Assembly (NCBI GenBank): GCA_905221605.1
Contig: CAJNDS010002105.1
Span: 615,001 to 673,532 of the forward strand
Reading direction: 5' to 3'
Source of the DNA: Symbiodinium natans
Lineage: Eukaryota; Sar; Dinophyceae; Suessiales; Symbiodiniaceae
DNA: 58,532 nt
In this document: one piece after another, positions 1 through 12,129 of the stretch
Layout of the letters: every line of letters begins with the position of its first letter
Numbering within the stretch: position 1 is the stretch's first letter
The notes under the pieces: model-generated
The model's database searches: none
The model's input: the letters and a program-made list of their open reading frames with translations, nothing else
Told to the model about the DNA's origin: nothing
Program-made: the position numbers and the translations under genes

Positions 1-1148
1 GTGGGGTGCTCCAAATCACAGGCTGCAATGTCCCACAAAGAGAATGAAGTGACAGCTGGATTCGCAGCTCGAGGGCTTGACGTCACAAGTCCCCCAAGTT
101 CAAGACATTATGCTTGAAGCTGACCTACGGTCATAGGCAGGTCTCAGCGCAGGTGTTCCCAACTGAGTTCAGCAGCAGCTCTGCCGCATTGCCGGCTAAT
201 TTGCTGGTTGTGTTGTAGGCATTCCCGCCGAGCAGGTCCTGAGCGAGACGGCTGCAGACACAACAACAGCCACTGCAGAGACACCAGCGGCGGAGACGAA
301 GGATGTGCACCTTTGAGTGCCCCACATGTCAAGGGCATGGCCTTTCAAAGCAGTGTGTTCTTGAATGTCTGTCTGGTAAGAGTTGCGTGCACGTGGCCTT
401 GGCGCGGTGACGTGTGGTCGATAGATCCAAGAAATGGTGTCCGTTGTATGCTGCGCCTCGTGGACTAGATGGCTACAAGACTGACAATTTTGGCATTTTC
501 TGGGTCTTAACGGTCTTTGCTTTGAAGCAAGGAGCACATAGAGTGCGATGGGCAAAGAGAATAGCCATGGTAGAGCGATGATGGCGTTCTGACGGAAACC
601 ATGTCAGTTTCAGCTGATGATCTCGAAGACAGGTCATAATTTGTGAAGGTGTAAGCCGTTCCCAGCACAGTCTAAGAGTCTCGAATGTTAAGCGGGATTA
701 GATGAGACAAGTTTAAAACATTTTTTGCATAAGTCTTAATATTAAGGTGGGGAGTTGGTTATGCAAGGGCTGGTGCGATGCAAGATGTTTTCCCCCGTTG
801 CCAATATGCAACGTCGTGAATGCGTTCACTCTGTGTCACCAGTAGCAGTACCAGTTTTAATGGCAGCTCTTTGGAGACGACTGCTCCTCAAAATAACTCA
901 AGCTCAGATCTTCGCGTCTTCTCTGCAACTGCCCAACAAAACGCGATGTAGTTTTGTCACAACGTCGTTCGGCGTAGCTAGACGTTCCGCGGCCATGAGC
1001 AGGATGCTTTCATGGACACGTAGTTCGGTCAGATGTTTTGGGGAATGCTCTCTGTGGCAACAAAAGGGTGCACTGCATGCAGCTAATGTTCTCCGATTCA
1101 CAGCTTGCTAGTGCTGAGTACTTTGTGTCTTGGCCTTGCTCTTTGCAG
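1..1148. other. No recognised gene; weak exon-like start
   Basis: A plus-strand frame is open from base 1 to a TGA near 118 (begins VGCSKSQAAMSHKENEV) and could be the tail of an exon entering from the left. Around 300-375 a cysteine-containing frame (ECPTCQGHGLSKQCVLECL) ends next to a GTAAG donor-like site. Neither matches a family I know. No repeat or RNA gene is visible in the rest. Confidence 0.3.
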
Positions 1149-1291
1149 GCTGTGGAACCAGAGAAGAAGAGAAGAACTTCAAGGCCAGGGTGTACCTGGC
1201 AAGGGTTGCTGCAGAAAACTGCAGATCACTGCAGCTGGGAGTCGTGCGTCTCCTTCGTGCCACAGGCATGGAGAGATCCCTCCGCACATGA
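1149..1291 (+). CDS. Unidentified exon-like frame after a pyrimidine-rich acceptor
   Basis: A classic acceptor (TTGCTCTTTGCAG) precedes an open frame of about 46 codons ending in TGA. The residues are highly protein-like: an acidic-basic start (GTREEEKNFKARVYLARVA) followed by leucine-rich helix (SLQLGVVRLLRATGMERSL). No in-frame ATG starts it, so it is probably an internal exon. The start vaguely recalls the first helices of 14-3-3 proteins, but the expected continuation is absent, so no family is assigned. Confidence 0.4.
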
Positions 1292-2377
1292 TGCTCCAAG
1301 CCAAGGCTCTTGCTGACCCCGGCTCGACCGTTTTTGTGGCCTTCTCGTGCATTGTCAAGGGACCAATCACTGGGTAGGTCCTTAGGTCACCAGTTTGACA
1401 GCATTTCTTGCAATTGACCGGTCTTCCGGTCAACATGAGAGGTTTCCTGCCTCCGATTGCGAGCTATTCCTCAAAGAGAGTGGCAGGCGACGGCTTTCCT
1501 GCACTAAGTGCCACCGCATGTACCAACAGCTTTCCTGTTTCATTCCAGGACTTACTGAAACTGTGGCAGGCAGGGCCAGGGCGCAGGTATGGGCGGTCTC
1601 GCAAAGGTCAGATGTGCGATGTGCTTGCACAGGCTGGCGATTGCTGGGCGAAAGTTGGGCAGGTAACAGGTAGGGCCTTAGAATCGCCAGCAAGCAGTGG
1701 TAGCTGCCACTAAGGTGAGAAATGGGGGTCGAAGTATTCCAGGAGAGATCCAAATCTTGCATGCAGAAGGTCGAAAAAGGCATCGGCTAAGTGTTTTCAT
1801 GGCCTTGGGCCAGATCTTTGATCCCTACTTCTTAGCAGAGAAAGATAGAGTAAGCTTGTGGACAGGCAGTTTCGTCTCCAAAAACTGGCAGATGTTACTG
1901 CGCTGCCGCGCCTGCACTACTCCGTTCGCCTGTGAGAAAGTGCCAGATCCCCGTGCCCGCTGCAAATAGTCATGCTGCTTCATTGGCCCACCAAAAGTTT
2001 CCATATTCTCTACAACCTAGTTTCCTGCGGGCGCGGGCGAGTATTCGAGGGCAAAGCGCCCGAGATTGTCCCATGACGTGCGCTGCTCTTCCAGCTGACA
2101 TGCCAGTTGGTTTATTATTACGAGACAGCCAGCACAGCACCCTCCCCTCTTGATGATGACATTCTTGAATGTAACACGAGGTCCCTGATAGTGACTGATA
2201 GTGCGCACACGCAACAGCTGGCAGAAGTCAGCGAGTTGCTTGTAGCCTGCTTTTTCTGCATGTGTTCATGCATCCCGGACTGGATTAACTGGATTGCAAG
2301 CGGCTTGCACAAAAGTTCACCAGCTCACGCGGAGTAATCTGTTGCGTGCCCGTGCCAGAGGGCACAAATACACATCG
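1292..2377. other. Gene-poor stretch
   Basis: Short overlapping frames occur at 1395-1713 on the plus strand, one with an SCTKCHRMYQQ cysteine pair, but none is clearly coding. No repeats or RNA genes were recognised. Confidence 0.3.
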
Positions 2378-2478
2378 GGGTTTCCGAAATTAGGGGGTAC
2401 CCTTTTGGGGGGTTCTTATAATAAGGATTATACTATTTTGGGGCATACCAAGGGTACCCCTATTTGGGGAAATACCCA
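2378..2478 (+). repeat. GGTACC-centred dispersed repeat, copy 1
   Basis: A ~100-bp sequence of T/A runs and G runs holding two GGGTACCC palindromes, each followed by TTTTGGGG or TATTTGGGG, with ATAAGGATTATACTATTTTGG between. The same order of motifs recurs at 12,389 and 12,860. It has no ORF. The two palindromes could pair or fold locally. No terminal inverted repeats or target duplications were found, so its mode of spread is unknown. Confidence 0.75.
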
Positions 2479-3479
2479 TATTGCGTTGAGGTGATGTCGT
2501 GATTCCAAATGGTGAAGCTGTTGCTGCGCCTCGTCGGCAAAATCCCGTCAAGGTCACATCTTGCGCGAAGCACCTGCAGTAAATCGAGTTTCGACTCCCA
2601 GGAGATGCACGTTGAGGATTCGCAGAGACTACTACTTCTCGCCAGAGCCTCTATGACTCTTTCCAAGTTGTCCCCGACCGTCGATGTAAAGCATGGTGTG
2701 CTCAGGCACCGCTGCTTCGCTTGTACAATAGGCAGGGTGCGTCCGGCGCAGCACCCGCAAATAAACCGCAGCCCTGAGCAAGGACAGCTCTCACACTGGT
2801 GCTGCGTTTTCTTGACCCGTTCCAGCACGAGGCCTGGCATGTGACGGTGCGTCGAAGGCTGCCGAAAGCGTGATAGACTTCATTCAGGTTCTGATGCTGC
2901 ATGTACCACAGACCGCAGTTTGCGATGCCGATCGCTCGGTGCTTTCTGACCTACTTAAAGCATATTCAGTAGGCTTGGGAAGTTTGGAACATGGAGCCAG
3001 GCTGCAGTCCTTGGCTATGAGGACGCGTGAGACATATCTTGGCTGTTGGGTGACCCCGAGGCCTCCTTGAGAGGCCTCCCTGACCTCCTGCCCCGTGACA
3101 CTTGAGGAGCCACCTACAACATCTAGGAACAGCTGCGCGATCCTTCAGCTGCAAGCGGAGGAACGTTGCATGGGCCGCATGTGAAGCTCTGAGGCGGACC
3201 TCCAGAGGGCGAAGGTCAAGAGGAGGGGGCACTGGTCCGGTGCATAGTCCTGACATGTCGCGTCCATTCCCAAACCTGGATTCGAAGATTCCTTTGCGCT
3301 ACTGGAGGTGCTACCACCGAACAGCTTCGGAGCTGTTTCGGCCTCAGTTCCTCACTACGGTGAATGCATTCAAAAAGAAATGGGCGTCCATCGGATTATA
3401 GAATCTGGAAATTTATTGGTGGGCATTTCGGTAGTAACAAAAGTGAGATTGGCTCAATGCCCGGGAAGATTTCTAGAAG

Positions 3480-3585
3480 CTTGACCTCCAGCCCTTTCTC
3501 CAGCCCTCCAGACCTCCATTCCCACTCTCCAGCGTGGAGGGTGAGGGCTGGAGGGCTGGAGGGCTGGAGGGCTGGAGGGAGGCGG
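3480..3585. repeat. GGAGGGCTG minisatellite with inverted partner
   Basis: Four near-perfect tandem GGAGGGCTG units at 3,540-3,580 follow about 50 bp that contains the complementary motif (CTCCAGCCCT twice, CCAGACCTCC). The two arms face each other and could form a hairpin. No coding signal is evident. Confidence 0.7.
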
Positions 3586-4059
3586 AGGGTGTGGGTGCGG
3601 GCCCAGGGTATTGCCAAGAAGTAGTGTTTGGAACACCCATGGTAAAAACTCTGCCGCCGTATGCCAGACCTGCATTACGAAATGGAACCTTGGCCAGGGT
3701 CTCACTTCTTGTTTGGCATCATTTCTTATTATATATGCGTTCGCGATAGTTGCCCCAGACAGCGACAGCGTCTCTTGTATCACTTCGAACTTCATTCTTG
3801 TACGACGGGGTCGGACCCTTGCCTCAGGTTCCGGTGCCAGTGTTTGCCAGGCGGAGGCCCGCTGCAGGAGGCGCCCAGAGCATCCCATAGTTGAAAACCC
3901 GGCAAGGAGCTGAGTAGCTAAGTAGCACGCTTAGTGGAGGCTCTCGCGTGCATCGTGCGTGGCTGACAGCCCTCGCCTCAGAAAGAGGAGCGAGCAAGGG
4001 GCATCTGGTTTCCCGAAACTCCCGGACTGGGGCATTCACTCCGCATCCCCGCTCCCCCT

Positions 4060-4085
4060 GAGAAGAAGAAGAAGAAGAAGGAGAA
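4060..4085 (+). repeat. GAA/AAG trinucleotide tract
   Basis: Six or so AAG/GAA units (AGAAGAAGAAGAAGAAG), followed by a further degenerate AAGAA-rich stretch to about 4,130. Simple repeat; no gene assigned. Confidence 0.85.
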
Positions 4086-4203
4086 CATCAATAAGAAGAA
4101 CATGAAGAAGAATCATAGCATGAAAAGCAATAAGAGATGTTTCAGACCAGACAAGGCAATTCTCTTGAGCTGTCGCTTGCACAGGAGATCCCCTGCAGCA
4201 TTG

Positions 4204-4406
4204 GGGGAGGGGGGGGGGTGTTGGAGGGCGGAAGTTGAAAAACTGCCACTCAGACATTCAAACACTCAGACGCCTCCAATCGAACTTTTTGACATCCCAA
4301 TCGGCCCTAAGCCTCGTGTACTTGTTGGAGCCCCAGTTGCACGTTCTCTCAAAAGTTAAAATCGAAGGGGCGGCTCCGAAACCCCCCCCCCTTCCTTCCC
4401 CCCTCC
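4204..4406. repeat. Opposed poly-G and poly-C runs
   Basis: A G run at 4,204-4,219 and C runs at 4,381-4,406 lie about 170 bp apart and are complementary. They could pair across the intervening sequence. Function unknown. Confidence 0.6.
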
Positions 4407-4989
4407 CCCGTGCTCGGACGTCTGTTCTTCTGGTTTGCAACACGTTGAACGATGAGTTCCCGTGCTGTGCCACACATAAGACATCACACAGCCCATTGGA
4501 ATTCAGAAGAAGTGAACAAGCAAAGTCACTTGTGTGAGCCAGTAGGCTCTCGAGAAGAGGAGGCGTAGCGACAGGCATCTTTCTTTCTGATGCCGCCCCG
4601 CGACCCCGAAAAATCCCCGGAGGGGCCTGTGGCTTCAGATGGCTGTTGTAGTTGTGGAAGCAGCTCACACGTTGTGGGGCGCATGTGTTGTGATGGCCCC
4701 GTGCTCACTCAACCCTGGTGGTGCGGTGAGGTCCAGCCGCTCTTCGACTCTGTCCCTGCCAGTCGCTCAGAGGGTCTGACTGTCCATAGCATTGGTATTT
4801 TTGCAGATGCGCAACTGTCAACATGCACAAAGGCAAAAGTGCAAGTCGGCAGTGGGCTGGGTGCTGACCCCGGCCTGTGTCAGCAGCTGCGGACTTTTCT
4901 GGCATCATTTCTTTTGTTCAGACATCAGGTCCGCAGCTCTGTTGTGCTGCAGGCGCGCCGCTCAACTACGCATATGTGTTTTTTATATA

Positions 4990-5014
4990 TACATACACAC
5001 ACACACACACACAC
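4990..5014 (+). repeat. CA microsatellite
   Basis: About eleven AC units preceded by a TATATATAC run. Simple repeat. Confidence 0.95.
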
Positions 5015-5052
5015 GTCCTTCAAAATTGACTTCAAAATCTTGGGCGGCTGAG

Positions 5053-5250
5053 CCTGCAGGGCCTGCAGGCCAAAACGAGACGGTTCTTGTCGTGGAGCCA
5101 TGTCCTCGGATAAGTACCGAGTTGCACGTAGGCCTCGGCGGCACACGCCTAAGCATCCTTGGGGCAGCCCAGGCCACAGGCACAAAAGGCCCACGCCTCA
5201 ACAATTGCGACTCCAGGGCTTTCTGTGCTGGATTTCATAGCGGACCCTAG
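5053..5250 (+). CDS. Unidentified exon-like frame
   Basis: An open frame of 66 codons ending in TAG. Residues are protein-like, with QNETVLVVEPCP, STELHVGLGGTRLSILGAA and TKGPRLNNCDSRAF. A CTGAG acceptor-like site lies just before the start. No ATG begins it, so an internal or terminal exon is likely. No family recognised. The neighbouring CA microsatellite is presumably in an intron. Confidence 0.4.
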   Translation, partial: PAGPAGQNETVLVVEPCPRISTELHVGLGGTRLSILGAAQATGTKGPRLNNCDSRAFCAGFHSGP

Positions 5251-5698
5251 CCGAGCTCCCACACGTCACTCATACAGTCTTTGAGAAACTTTTGAGAAAT
5301 TGTCAAGCTGTGTGCACGTCGTCGGCTTGTTCAGTGGGGCAGGGTTTCAGGGCATGTGTTTTGGCAGTCACCAAGTCCCAGGTTGCAAAAAAGCTTTCTG
5401 TGCTTGCAAGTTTGGGGGGCGGAGTGGGGGGGGGGGGGGTGCGGGGGAGGCATTCTGCCTAGGAGGCATGGCAATAGCGGCATAACACATCAGAAAATGT
5501 TTGGCAGTCTGAGGAATGCATGGCCACGACTGTGTGCTTGAGACCTGCTCTGGTGCAATGCTCAGCCAAGCAGCTCGCAAAGCTGAGCCTGAGTTCGACA
5601 TACCTATTGCAGGTCTTCATAAACGGTCTTCCACTAGGAGTGCTGTGCCATTGTCGCATGCCTTTGAATTCGTTGCATCATACGACTTGCTAGTTCAG

Positions 5699-5802
5699 GA
5701 GGTCTGAGCATCAGCTTTGCTCCCGGAGATGTGTCGGACCAAGCCCAGCAAGTGCGGCAGAGACTTGAACTCCGTTCCCTGAATTTCTGCTATCCTGCGT
5801 AG
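5699..5802 (+). CDS. Unidentified short exon-like frame
   Basis: After a TAGTTCAG acceptor-like site a frame reads GLSISFAPGDVSDQAQQVR then QRLELRSLNFCYPA and stops at TAG. The composition, acidic turn then a basic helix, is protein-like. No family recognised. The GT microsatellite follows about 90 bp downstream. Confidence 0.35.
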
Positions 5803-5888
5803 CTTCACTACAAGCTTCAAGCCCAGCAGCATCAACTGCCACTTCGAAGCCAAGCTATCCACGTTTTCACTTGAACCGATGGTTGGTT

Positions 5889-5976
<88 letters not shown>
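5889..5976 (+). repeat. GT microsatellite (about 43 units)
   Basis: An uninterrupted TG run of about 87 bp. Poly-Val-Cys and poly-Thr-His ORFs across it are artefacts of the repeat. Confidence 0.98.
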
Positions 5977-5977
<1 letters not shown>

Positions 5978-8900
5978 CCTGCACTGGTCAAGAACACTGG
6001 TCATGTCGTTGCCTGCATTTCCCAGGCTGCAGCAGCAAGCTTCCAATGGCAGCAGGTGACGTTGGAGAAACTGACCAGGCACACGGGGCATGCATGGCTT
6101 TCCCTTTGTCAGCTGAGTCTGTGCATTGTCGCAAATTTCGGCCAGGCATGACATATACAGCTTCCTTGGCTTGGCGGAGGACTGTCTGAAGCCATGCGTG
6201 TGTCGCAGTGTGTCGGCAAAGATGGGGAACACATGAAGTAGATGGGGCACACATGAAGTTTATAAAGCTTGCCAGTGCAGGAGGTAGGCTTGCAAATCTG
6301 CTTCCGGCTGGTGTCTAAGCATGCTTTGTGCCTGCGCCTGCACTTTGACCCAAGTAGGCTTCATTCCTGGACTGCAAGGCTTGGCAGTGTGGCACCATGG
6401 TCTGAGGTTGTGCAGTTTGAGGTGCAGCTTGCACCCGCAGCAACGACCTGTATGACGCCTGGAGCATGTATGTTCGACACTGTGTGCCAGGGCAACTGCT
6501 TCCAGCAGGCCTTTGCCAAGTCGACATGGTCAGAACTTGTGCAACGTGTGTGTGCGTGGCAATCAATCAGCACCAGCCGATCGGGACCTGCTGAAGGCAG
6601 ATGACTCGCCTGGAGCGGCGAGATGCAGCAGAACGGTACAAATTTACCAGCTTGCAGGCAGGCTGCCATCAGTCCGCCGTCAGTCTTGGAATGAGCAGCG
6701 TATTGCATGCTGCAGTTTTGTTTGACATATCACATGTCACAAGCCAGACTATGGCGCATCGGTTCTGTATATACGGGGCACTACCTCAGATAGCACGCTG
6801 AAATATGCTGAGCTTGGGGGGCCACGGTTTGCTACGAAATCGAAACCTACTTTTTCAGTCTACCTGGAGGTGTTGCGGTGCAACGCAAATTCCCCCCCCC
6901 CCCTCCCCTGCTGTTCAATGCACGTAAATGGGTGCAGACCCTGGCTCTCAGTCGTCGAACATTTGCCAGAAGGGTTGAAGATGCGTTGGAAGCACGACAG
7001 TCGAGATGCATTTGTTCTGGGTTTCGAGTCGTTCCTTTGGGTTTTTTGAGGCGCGGCACCTAAACAGAACTGGCATGGCCCCCGCCAGGTGAGGCCGGGG
7101 CAGCCGCAGGTGTTCTGGTTGAGGTGTTGGCGCCTGAGGTTTTCAGAGGTTGGGCATGGCTTATGGCTTGCAGACCCTGTCTGACTGGCCCGTCTGCGAA
7201 GGTGTGGCCAGACAGAGGCCGGGATCTTGACACTTGATCGTATGCAGCACAGCTCATGTAAGTTCGCGCAGTTCTTGTGGATGAAGAAGCTGCTAAGCAA
7301 CCTTCTTGCGGTCTTTGTCGGATTTCCTTGGGGGATGTTGGGGGGCTGCAGATTCGAGTGACGTGCCCATGTTGTTTCATCGACCGATCTGGGTCCCTGC
7401 CTTGGCGAAATGGCACTTGACACTTGTGTAGAGAGAATGGAGGGCCTCTTCGCTGCTCAGAAGAAGAAGAGAGCTCAGAGAGCCTATTGTGCGGCCATTT
7501 GCTTCTGCGATTCGGGCAAGGATTGAGAAACCACTGGCGCTGAGCATTCTTCACGGCCAAGCACCCAGCCACTGTGGCTTCTCGAGTGGTCATGCATGCA
7601 GAAATAGTACGATGTGTTCTCGAGGTGGAAAAGCATTGCCGCAAGATGGGGGCGCCGCATGCCCAAAGCGACATGGAAGAATATCCCCATACGGCATGCA
7701 TGGCCATGCCCAGGTCATCATGCTTCCTGTCAACGGCTTGCAAGACCACTGCGAGCTGCTTCTGCGCTGGATGCTTGAGGGTTCCAGTGATCGACAGGAA
7801 GTTTGCTGCACAGACGTGGGCCTGCCTGCCTGCTTCCAGCTCACAGCGCAAGGTATGACAATGGCAGTGCTGCTCAATGCTTCTTGCAACCCATGTATAT
7901 ACAGTGGCATGGAGCAGAAGAGCATCGTGTCACAATCCAAGCAGGATGAAACAGAAACGGAAGTTGCCTTAATCATGCGCCGTAGCCTTCGCTTCTGTAG
8001 CCCTTGATTCGTGGGGCCGTAGCAAACTGAATCCGAAGCCCATCACACGCCCCAAGCAGGATGCAAAGCACCTATGAACGACAGGACCTAGATTCCCAAA
8101 TTTTCAATGCGGCCAATGCGCTTGATGACCAGACGTGTACTGGAGAGTACTTCAGCCTCTCCTTTCCTTCGCAAGGATGTGGCCAGGCCCGATATGACCT
8201 CCGGGTGGATCAGACTTGGCACACCTGATTTTTCGGGAAGTCTTTTGCAAGATGTTCAATGGCCTTCCCAACTATGTCGCTCTCGCGCCTGCAAGCTTGC
8301 GAGGATTTGGACCTGGCGGAATGGGAGCATCCACAAATGTCCTCATGGAGCAGGCGAAGGATATGTGTCTTGGCTGCAGCGCGACTCCCTGTTCCGTGAG
8401 AATTTCAAATTCGCCAAGACTGAAAATCTTCGCCAAGGCCAGCTATTCCGCCAGGTGTCAACAAACAGGCAGCTGGGAGTTTGTATGAGGTGTATTAAGC
8501 CATTGCATGAGTTATTTGGACTATGAGTTTTTTGAATGTATTGAAAGCACTGCGGATGGTTGTGTGATCCCTGTGCCCCACTAGCAACAGAGCTTGATTC
8601 AATGACTGCCCCGCCAAAGGATGGCACTGGAAGCCTGGAAACTCCTTGAGTAGAGGAACTAGGATGGAGTAGGCAAGCTTCAACTTTTAACATAAACCTA
8701 TCTATTGAGACGTGGTTTGTAGTGGACGACAAAGTTCGGCCTTTGACAATCATGGAACCACCAGGAGCTTCTCAAGGAAGTCGCCAAGCACACAATGCAT
8801 CCTGGACTCAAACGTGTTCAAGAGCCCTTGCTGCATTGTGGCGCTCTGCTTTGCCGAGGCGCGACGACTGGTCCTGTGCTGCCGGCCCACCCAAATTGTT

Positions 8901-9548
8901 GGGCGACGAGCTGCCAGGACTACGCGTCAGCCTTAGCAGCTTCAGCATGGCACTAGCATGGCACCAGCAAACCTGGCATCCTTGGACTCCGTAAACAGCT
9001 GAAGCTTAAAGCCGCCTCAGAGAGCGTTTTGTGCGAGACTCCGGACATCAGCTACGAGTTAGGTTATGGCGCTAGTTTGGAGATACGCCCGAAGCTGTTC
9101 GTGCTGCCTGACACCTAGTCTGCAGCTGTGAGACTGTGAGACATGGGCCGGATCTCAGGGAAGCTGAGTGTCACCGACATGTGAATTGAAACTTTCAGGC
9201 CTTGTCCATGCCCAGGCGGCTATTTCAACAAGGCTTTTTGACAGTTCTTCCAATGTTCGGCATTTATTGCACTTTAGGGCGTGGCAACTTCAGTACCCGT
9301 TCGTTGCAGCTAGGCCTGGCGCGACAGCGCAGGCTCTCTGCAGCCAGAAGCCCGGCTTTGCTTCGCACTCAAATAGCATGAACAACAAAGTCCTTGCTGA
9401 ATCACCGAAGGCCCAGTGGCTTGTGGGCAAAATGGCCTAAGCCGGAGGTTGAGGACTTGTTCTGAGATGCGCGGCTCGCCATGTGATGTTCAAATAAGTT
9501 TACGGCGGCTACGGTAAAGACTGTAACTTAAGTCTCGACCGTACAGTG
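5977..9548. other. No clear gene; scattered exon-like frames
   Basis: The 263-codon minus-strand ORF at 7,060-7,851 is the longest ORF in the window but looks non-coding. Plus-strand frames with some protein character occur at 7,574-7,700 (contains MHAEIVRCVLEVEKHCRK) and 8,216-8,488 (contains MFNGLPNYVALAPASLRGF; an overlapping frame holds WLQRDSLFRENFKFAKTEN). No family is recognised. C runs lie at 6,889-6,904. Confidence 0.3.
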
Positions 9549-10739
9549 ACGTGACCAGGAGACTCACACTTCCTTGCCCGCTCTCTTTCACGGCGAGAGA
9601 GGGTCTCAGTCAAATGCTCTGTTTGGAGAGAGCTTCAGAGAAGAGCTGGGCAGTGTGGTTCGAAGGACAGCATCAGGAAGCATCACGGCACGGAGCGAGA
9701 CACACAATGCCCGCAGGTTTCTCCTGTAAACGAGATTGCTCTGAAAAAGCAGTGAACAGGAGACTGGGGCCAGGTGCAAAATCGCAAGACACCCGTGTTG
9801 GCTTGCCGTTGCTGATTTTTCATGAGGCAGACACCTTCTCCACCTGGCAGTTCCCAGCCGCTGCCCGGGCAGCGGGGTCCTCGCAACCTAGCAATCATGA
9901 TCCCAGATATCCCCGTGAGGTTTGGTGACGTGAACTCTGGCTCCACATCGAAGGGACAGGATGGCCAAAATGGCCAAAAGCCAATGTCCTTCAATGCCCT
10001 TGGCGCCTAGGCTGAACGTGCGAATCGGATCCCTTTTGAAGAATCAATCTTTGCCACAGTGCTTCTCAAGTCGAGACGTGTTCCCAGGTGCTGCCCTGGC
10101 TGGTGCAGCAGGATCTGCAGCCGGAGTTGGCGGCTTGCGGCTTGCCTGTTCACTCATCCGGGAGATGGACGCAAGTTACGAGTTCTTAATGGTGCGCTGA
10201 GGTATCACCCTGGCGGAGAGCCCTACTCGGCCGACTATGGTTGCTTGAAGGCAAAATCTGTTAAGCTCGCGCTGATGAGCTATGCCTGAAGAGAAAGTGC
10301 TTTGTCAGCCAGGGCTTCAAGAAGTCGAATGGCCCAACTGGCGAAATGGAGCCAGGCCTTTGAAACTTTTCGCCTGTGCACAGCACGAGCGAGCAGGGAC
10401 ATGATGTTTTGCGAGTTTCTCAAGGAAAAAGGTGGTGGAACATGCCTGACCATTCGGAGGCAGGACTTGCAGAGCACGCGAGCTTGGACAGATCTGCAAC
10501 TGTCCGGCGCAGAAAGGTCGCCATAGCGACGCCATGCCCGTGCATGCTTGGTCTATTCACTGATCTTCAGCCGAAGCTCCATGACAAGCTCGCCAAGGAC
10601 CTTCGGCAGTGCTTTCTGTGTGCGTTACAAGAGTTTCTGCCCGGATTAATGGCAGGCCTTGGCCGCAGAGCACGGACAGCCTGATGACGAGTGGAAGAAC
10701 TCTGCCGATGATCGCGCCTTGCATGATGTCGTTGAATGA
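9549..10739 (+). CDS. Cluster of exons of an unrecognised gene
   Basis: Several protein-like frames follow one another, all on the plus strand. 9,549-9,729 holds SNALFGESFREELGSVVRR. About 9,886-10,010 holds LAIMIPDIPVRFGDVNSG. 10,089-10,190 follows TTCCCAG and reads VLPWLVQQDLQPELAACG. 10,302-10,440 holds MAQLAKWSQAFETFRLCT. About 10,560-10,650 holds LHDKLAKDLRQCFLCALQEF. 10,656-10,739 follows ATGGCAG, reads ALAAEHGQPDDEWKNSADD and ends in TGA. The spacing (about 100-300 bp) fits short exons and introns. Exact joins were not resolved. No domain recognised; the pieces are mostly helical and charged. Confidence 0.45.
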
Positions 10740-11301
10740 TGTTGAATGGTTGGTTCTTGGGAGAGAGGAAGTTCGGCACAGCCGAGGCTACAATCTTGGT
10801 GTGCCCAAAGTGCCAGAGTGGCAGACGGCGACACTCATCTCAGCACATAACATACGCTGCGAGGGTCCACCCCAACTCCAACAGTCTAATAACTCCGCAA
10901 CATGTCCAATGCACCGGGCAGTGTCCACTGCGACTAAGGGCTGGAGACTTGCGCATGGGCCATGCAGGCAACTTGCCTTCGATTGAAGCGGTTTAGGGCT
11001 GCAGGAAGCTGATGTTCAGGGAAGCAATGCTTTTGTGCTTGGTGCCGCAGATTTCGAGTGGTGAGGTCTACCATCAAACTTGGCGCACAGTGTCATGTAA
11101 TACCCAACTGCTGAAACAGCCTCTGAGATGCTGAGGATGTGCAGCGGTGATAGTGGCTGATTCTTATCTCAAGTCTGACTCATGCTTATGATGTCGTCCG
11201 CAGAATGCCAATTCCTGCAGCCAAGGGGGGCCAAAGTCTGCCTTCGATGCTGACATCTCCCTTTACTCAGCAGCTTGGAGCAAGACATCAAACATAATGT
11301 A

Positions 11302-11654
11302 AGCGACATGTCCGAGCACATGTTTCTGCAGGGAGGGCACGACGTGCTTGCTTGGAGCAGGCGCACGAGATCGAATGCCTGGTTGCGACAATTTCTGTAG
11401 AGTCTGTGAGGCGTCTCACCTGTCTAAAGATGTCAATGTCAGGTCTACTGACCAGCACAAGCTGCAGCGGTCATAAGACAGTAGCAGAGTTGCAGCAAAA
11501 TCTGTTCTCGACTCTTGACATTGGCGCTGACTCGGTCCGCAAGGAGCAGCACAGTTTCACTTGCTGCCCTCGTGATGGTTTCAGGCATGTTCTGGGTCTT
11601 TCAGCCCTGCTGCCAAGCTTTAAATCCAGGATCTTTGCGCCCACACGTATGTGA
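11302..11654 (+). CDS. Exon-like frames, unidentified
   Basis: 11,302-11,400 reads SDMSEHMFLQGGHDVLAWS and ends with AWLRQFL before TAG. A second frame, about 11,480-11,654, reads VAELQQNLFSTLDIGADSV then RKEQHSFTCCPRDGFRHVLG. Both are protein-like, on the plus strand and about 80 bp apart. They could be two exons of one gene. No family recognised. Confidence 0.4.
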
Positions 11655-12129
11655 CATGATTCGACATGATGTCCCGAATGTGATCTAGGGGAATGTCGGC
11701 TTGCATTACTATGGCCGCGCCATGTAATCAGATACCATTTAGCTACAGTGACAAAGGGCTCATGCAGTGGCTGAGGAAGCGGCCATGACTCGTTGGCGCT
11801 TCTCGGCTATCCCCTCAGCGGACTGAACATGGTCAGGTTGCCAGGTTATCAGCGAGGGATGCAAGACTGAGCCGTCGCACATGCTGCTACCAGTTGCGCG
11901 AGCTGCGTGCCTATGAAATCCGAGGTCTTCCTTCTCCTACAAGTCCCGCTGGCGCATTTGTGCAGAGCTATGCCCTGGAAGTTGTGTGCTGGCACTGCTG
12001 CCGTACTGCGTGCACATGAGACCAGCTTTAAACTGGCATGTGCTCTGTATCTGCTGATCTTTCATGCCATGCGATACCTCTGTTCAGTCAATGCAGCATG
12101 CAGTGCACTATCGCGCCAGCGGGGAGGCT

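Larger units (their letters stand above)
2479..5052. other. Gene-poor stretch with simple repeats
   Basis: Contains exon-like frames only at low confidence: 3,070-3,184 (contains TLEEPPTTSRNSCAILQL) and about 4,863-4,975 (contains LCQQLRTFLASFLLFRH). It also holds a hairpin-prone minisatellite, a GAA tract, opposed G and C runs, and a CA tract, listed separately. Confidence 0.35.

Noticed and set aside
1151-1288. 14-3-3 protein
   Set aside because: Only the first dozen residues recall the family; the next helix and signature motifs are missing.
5695-6250. Poly-Thr-His and poly-Val-Cys ORFs
   Set aside because: Direct translation of the GT/CA microsatellite.
7060-7851. 263-codon minus-strand ORF, longest in the window
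   Set aside because: Residue composition is rich in Ser, Arg, His and Cys without helical or domain pattern, and it opposes the strand of all supported exons.
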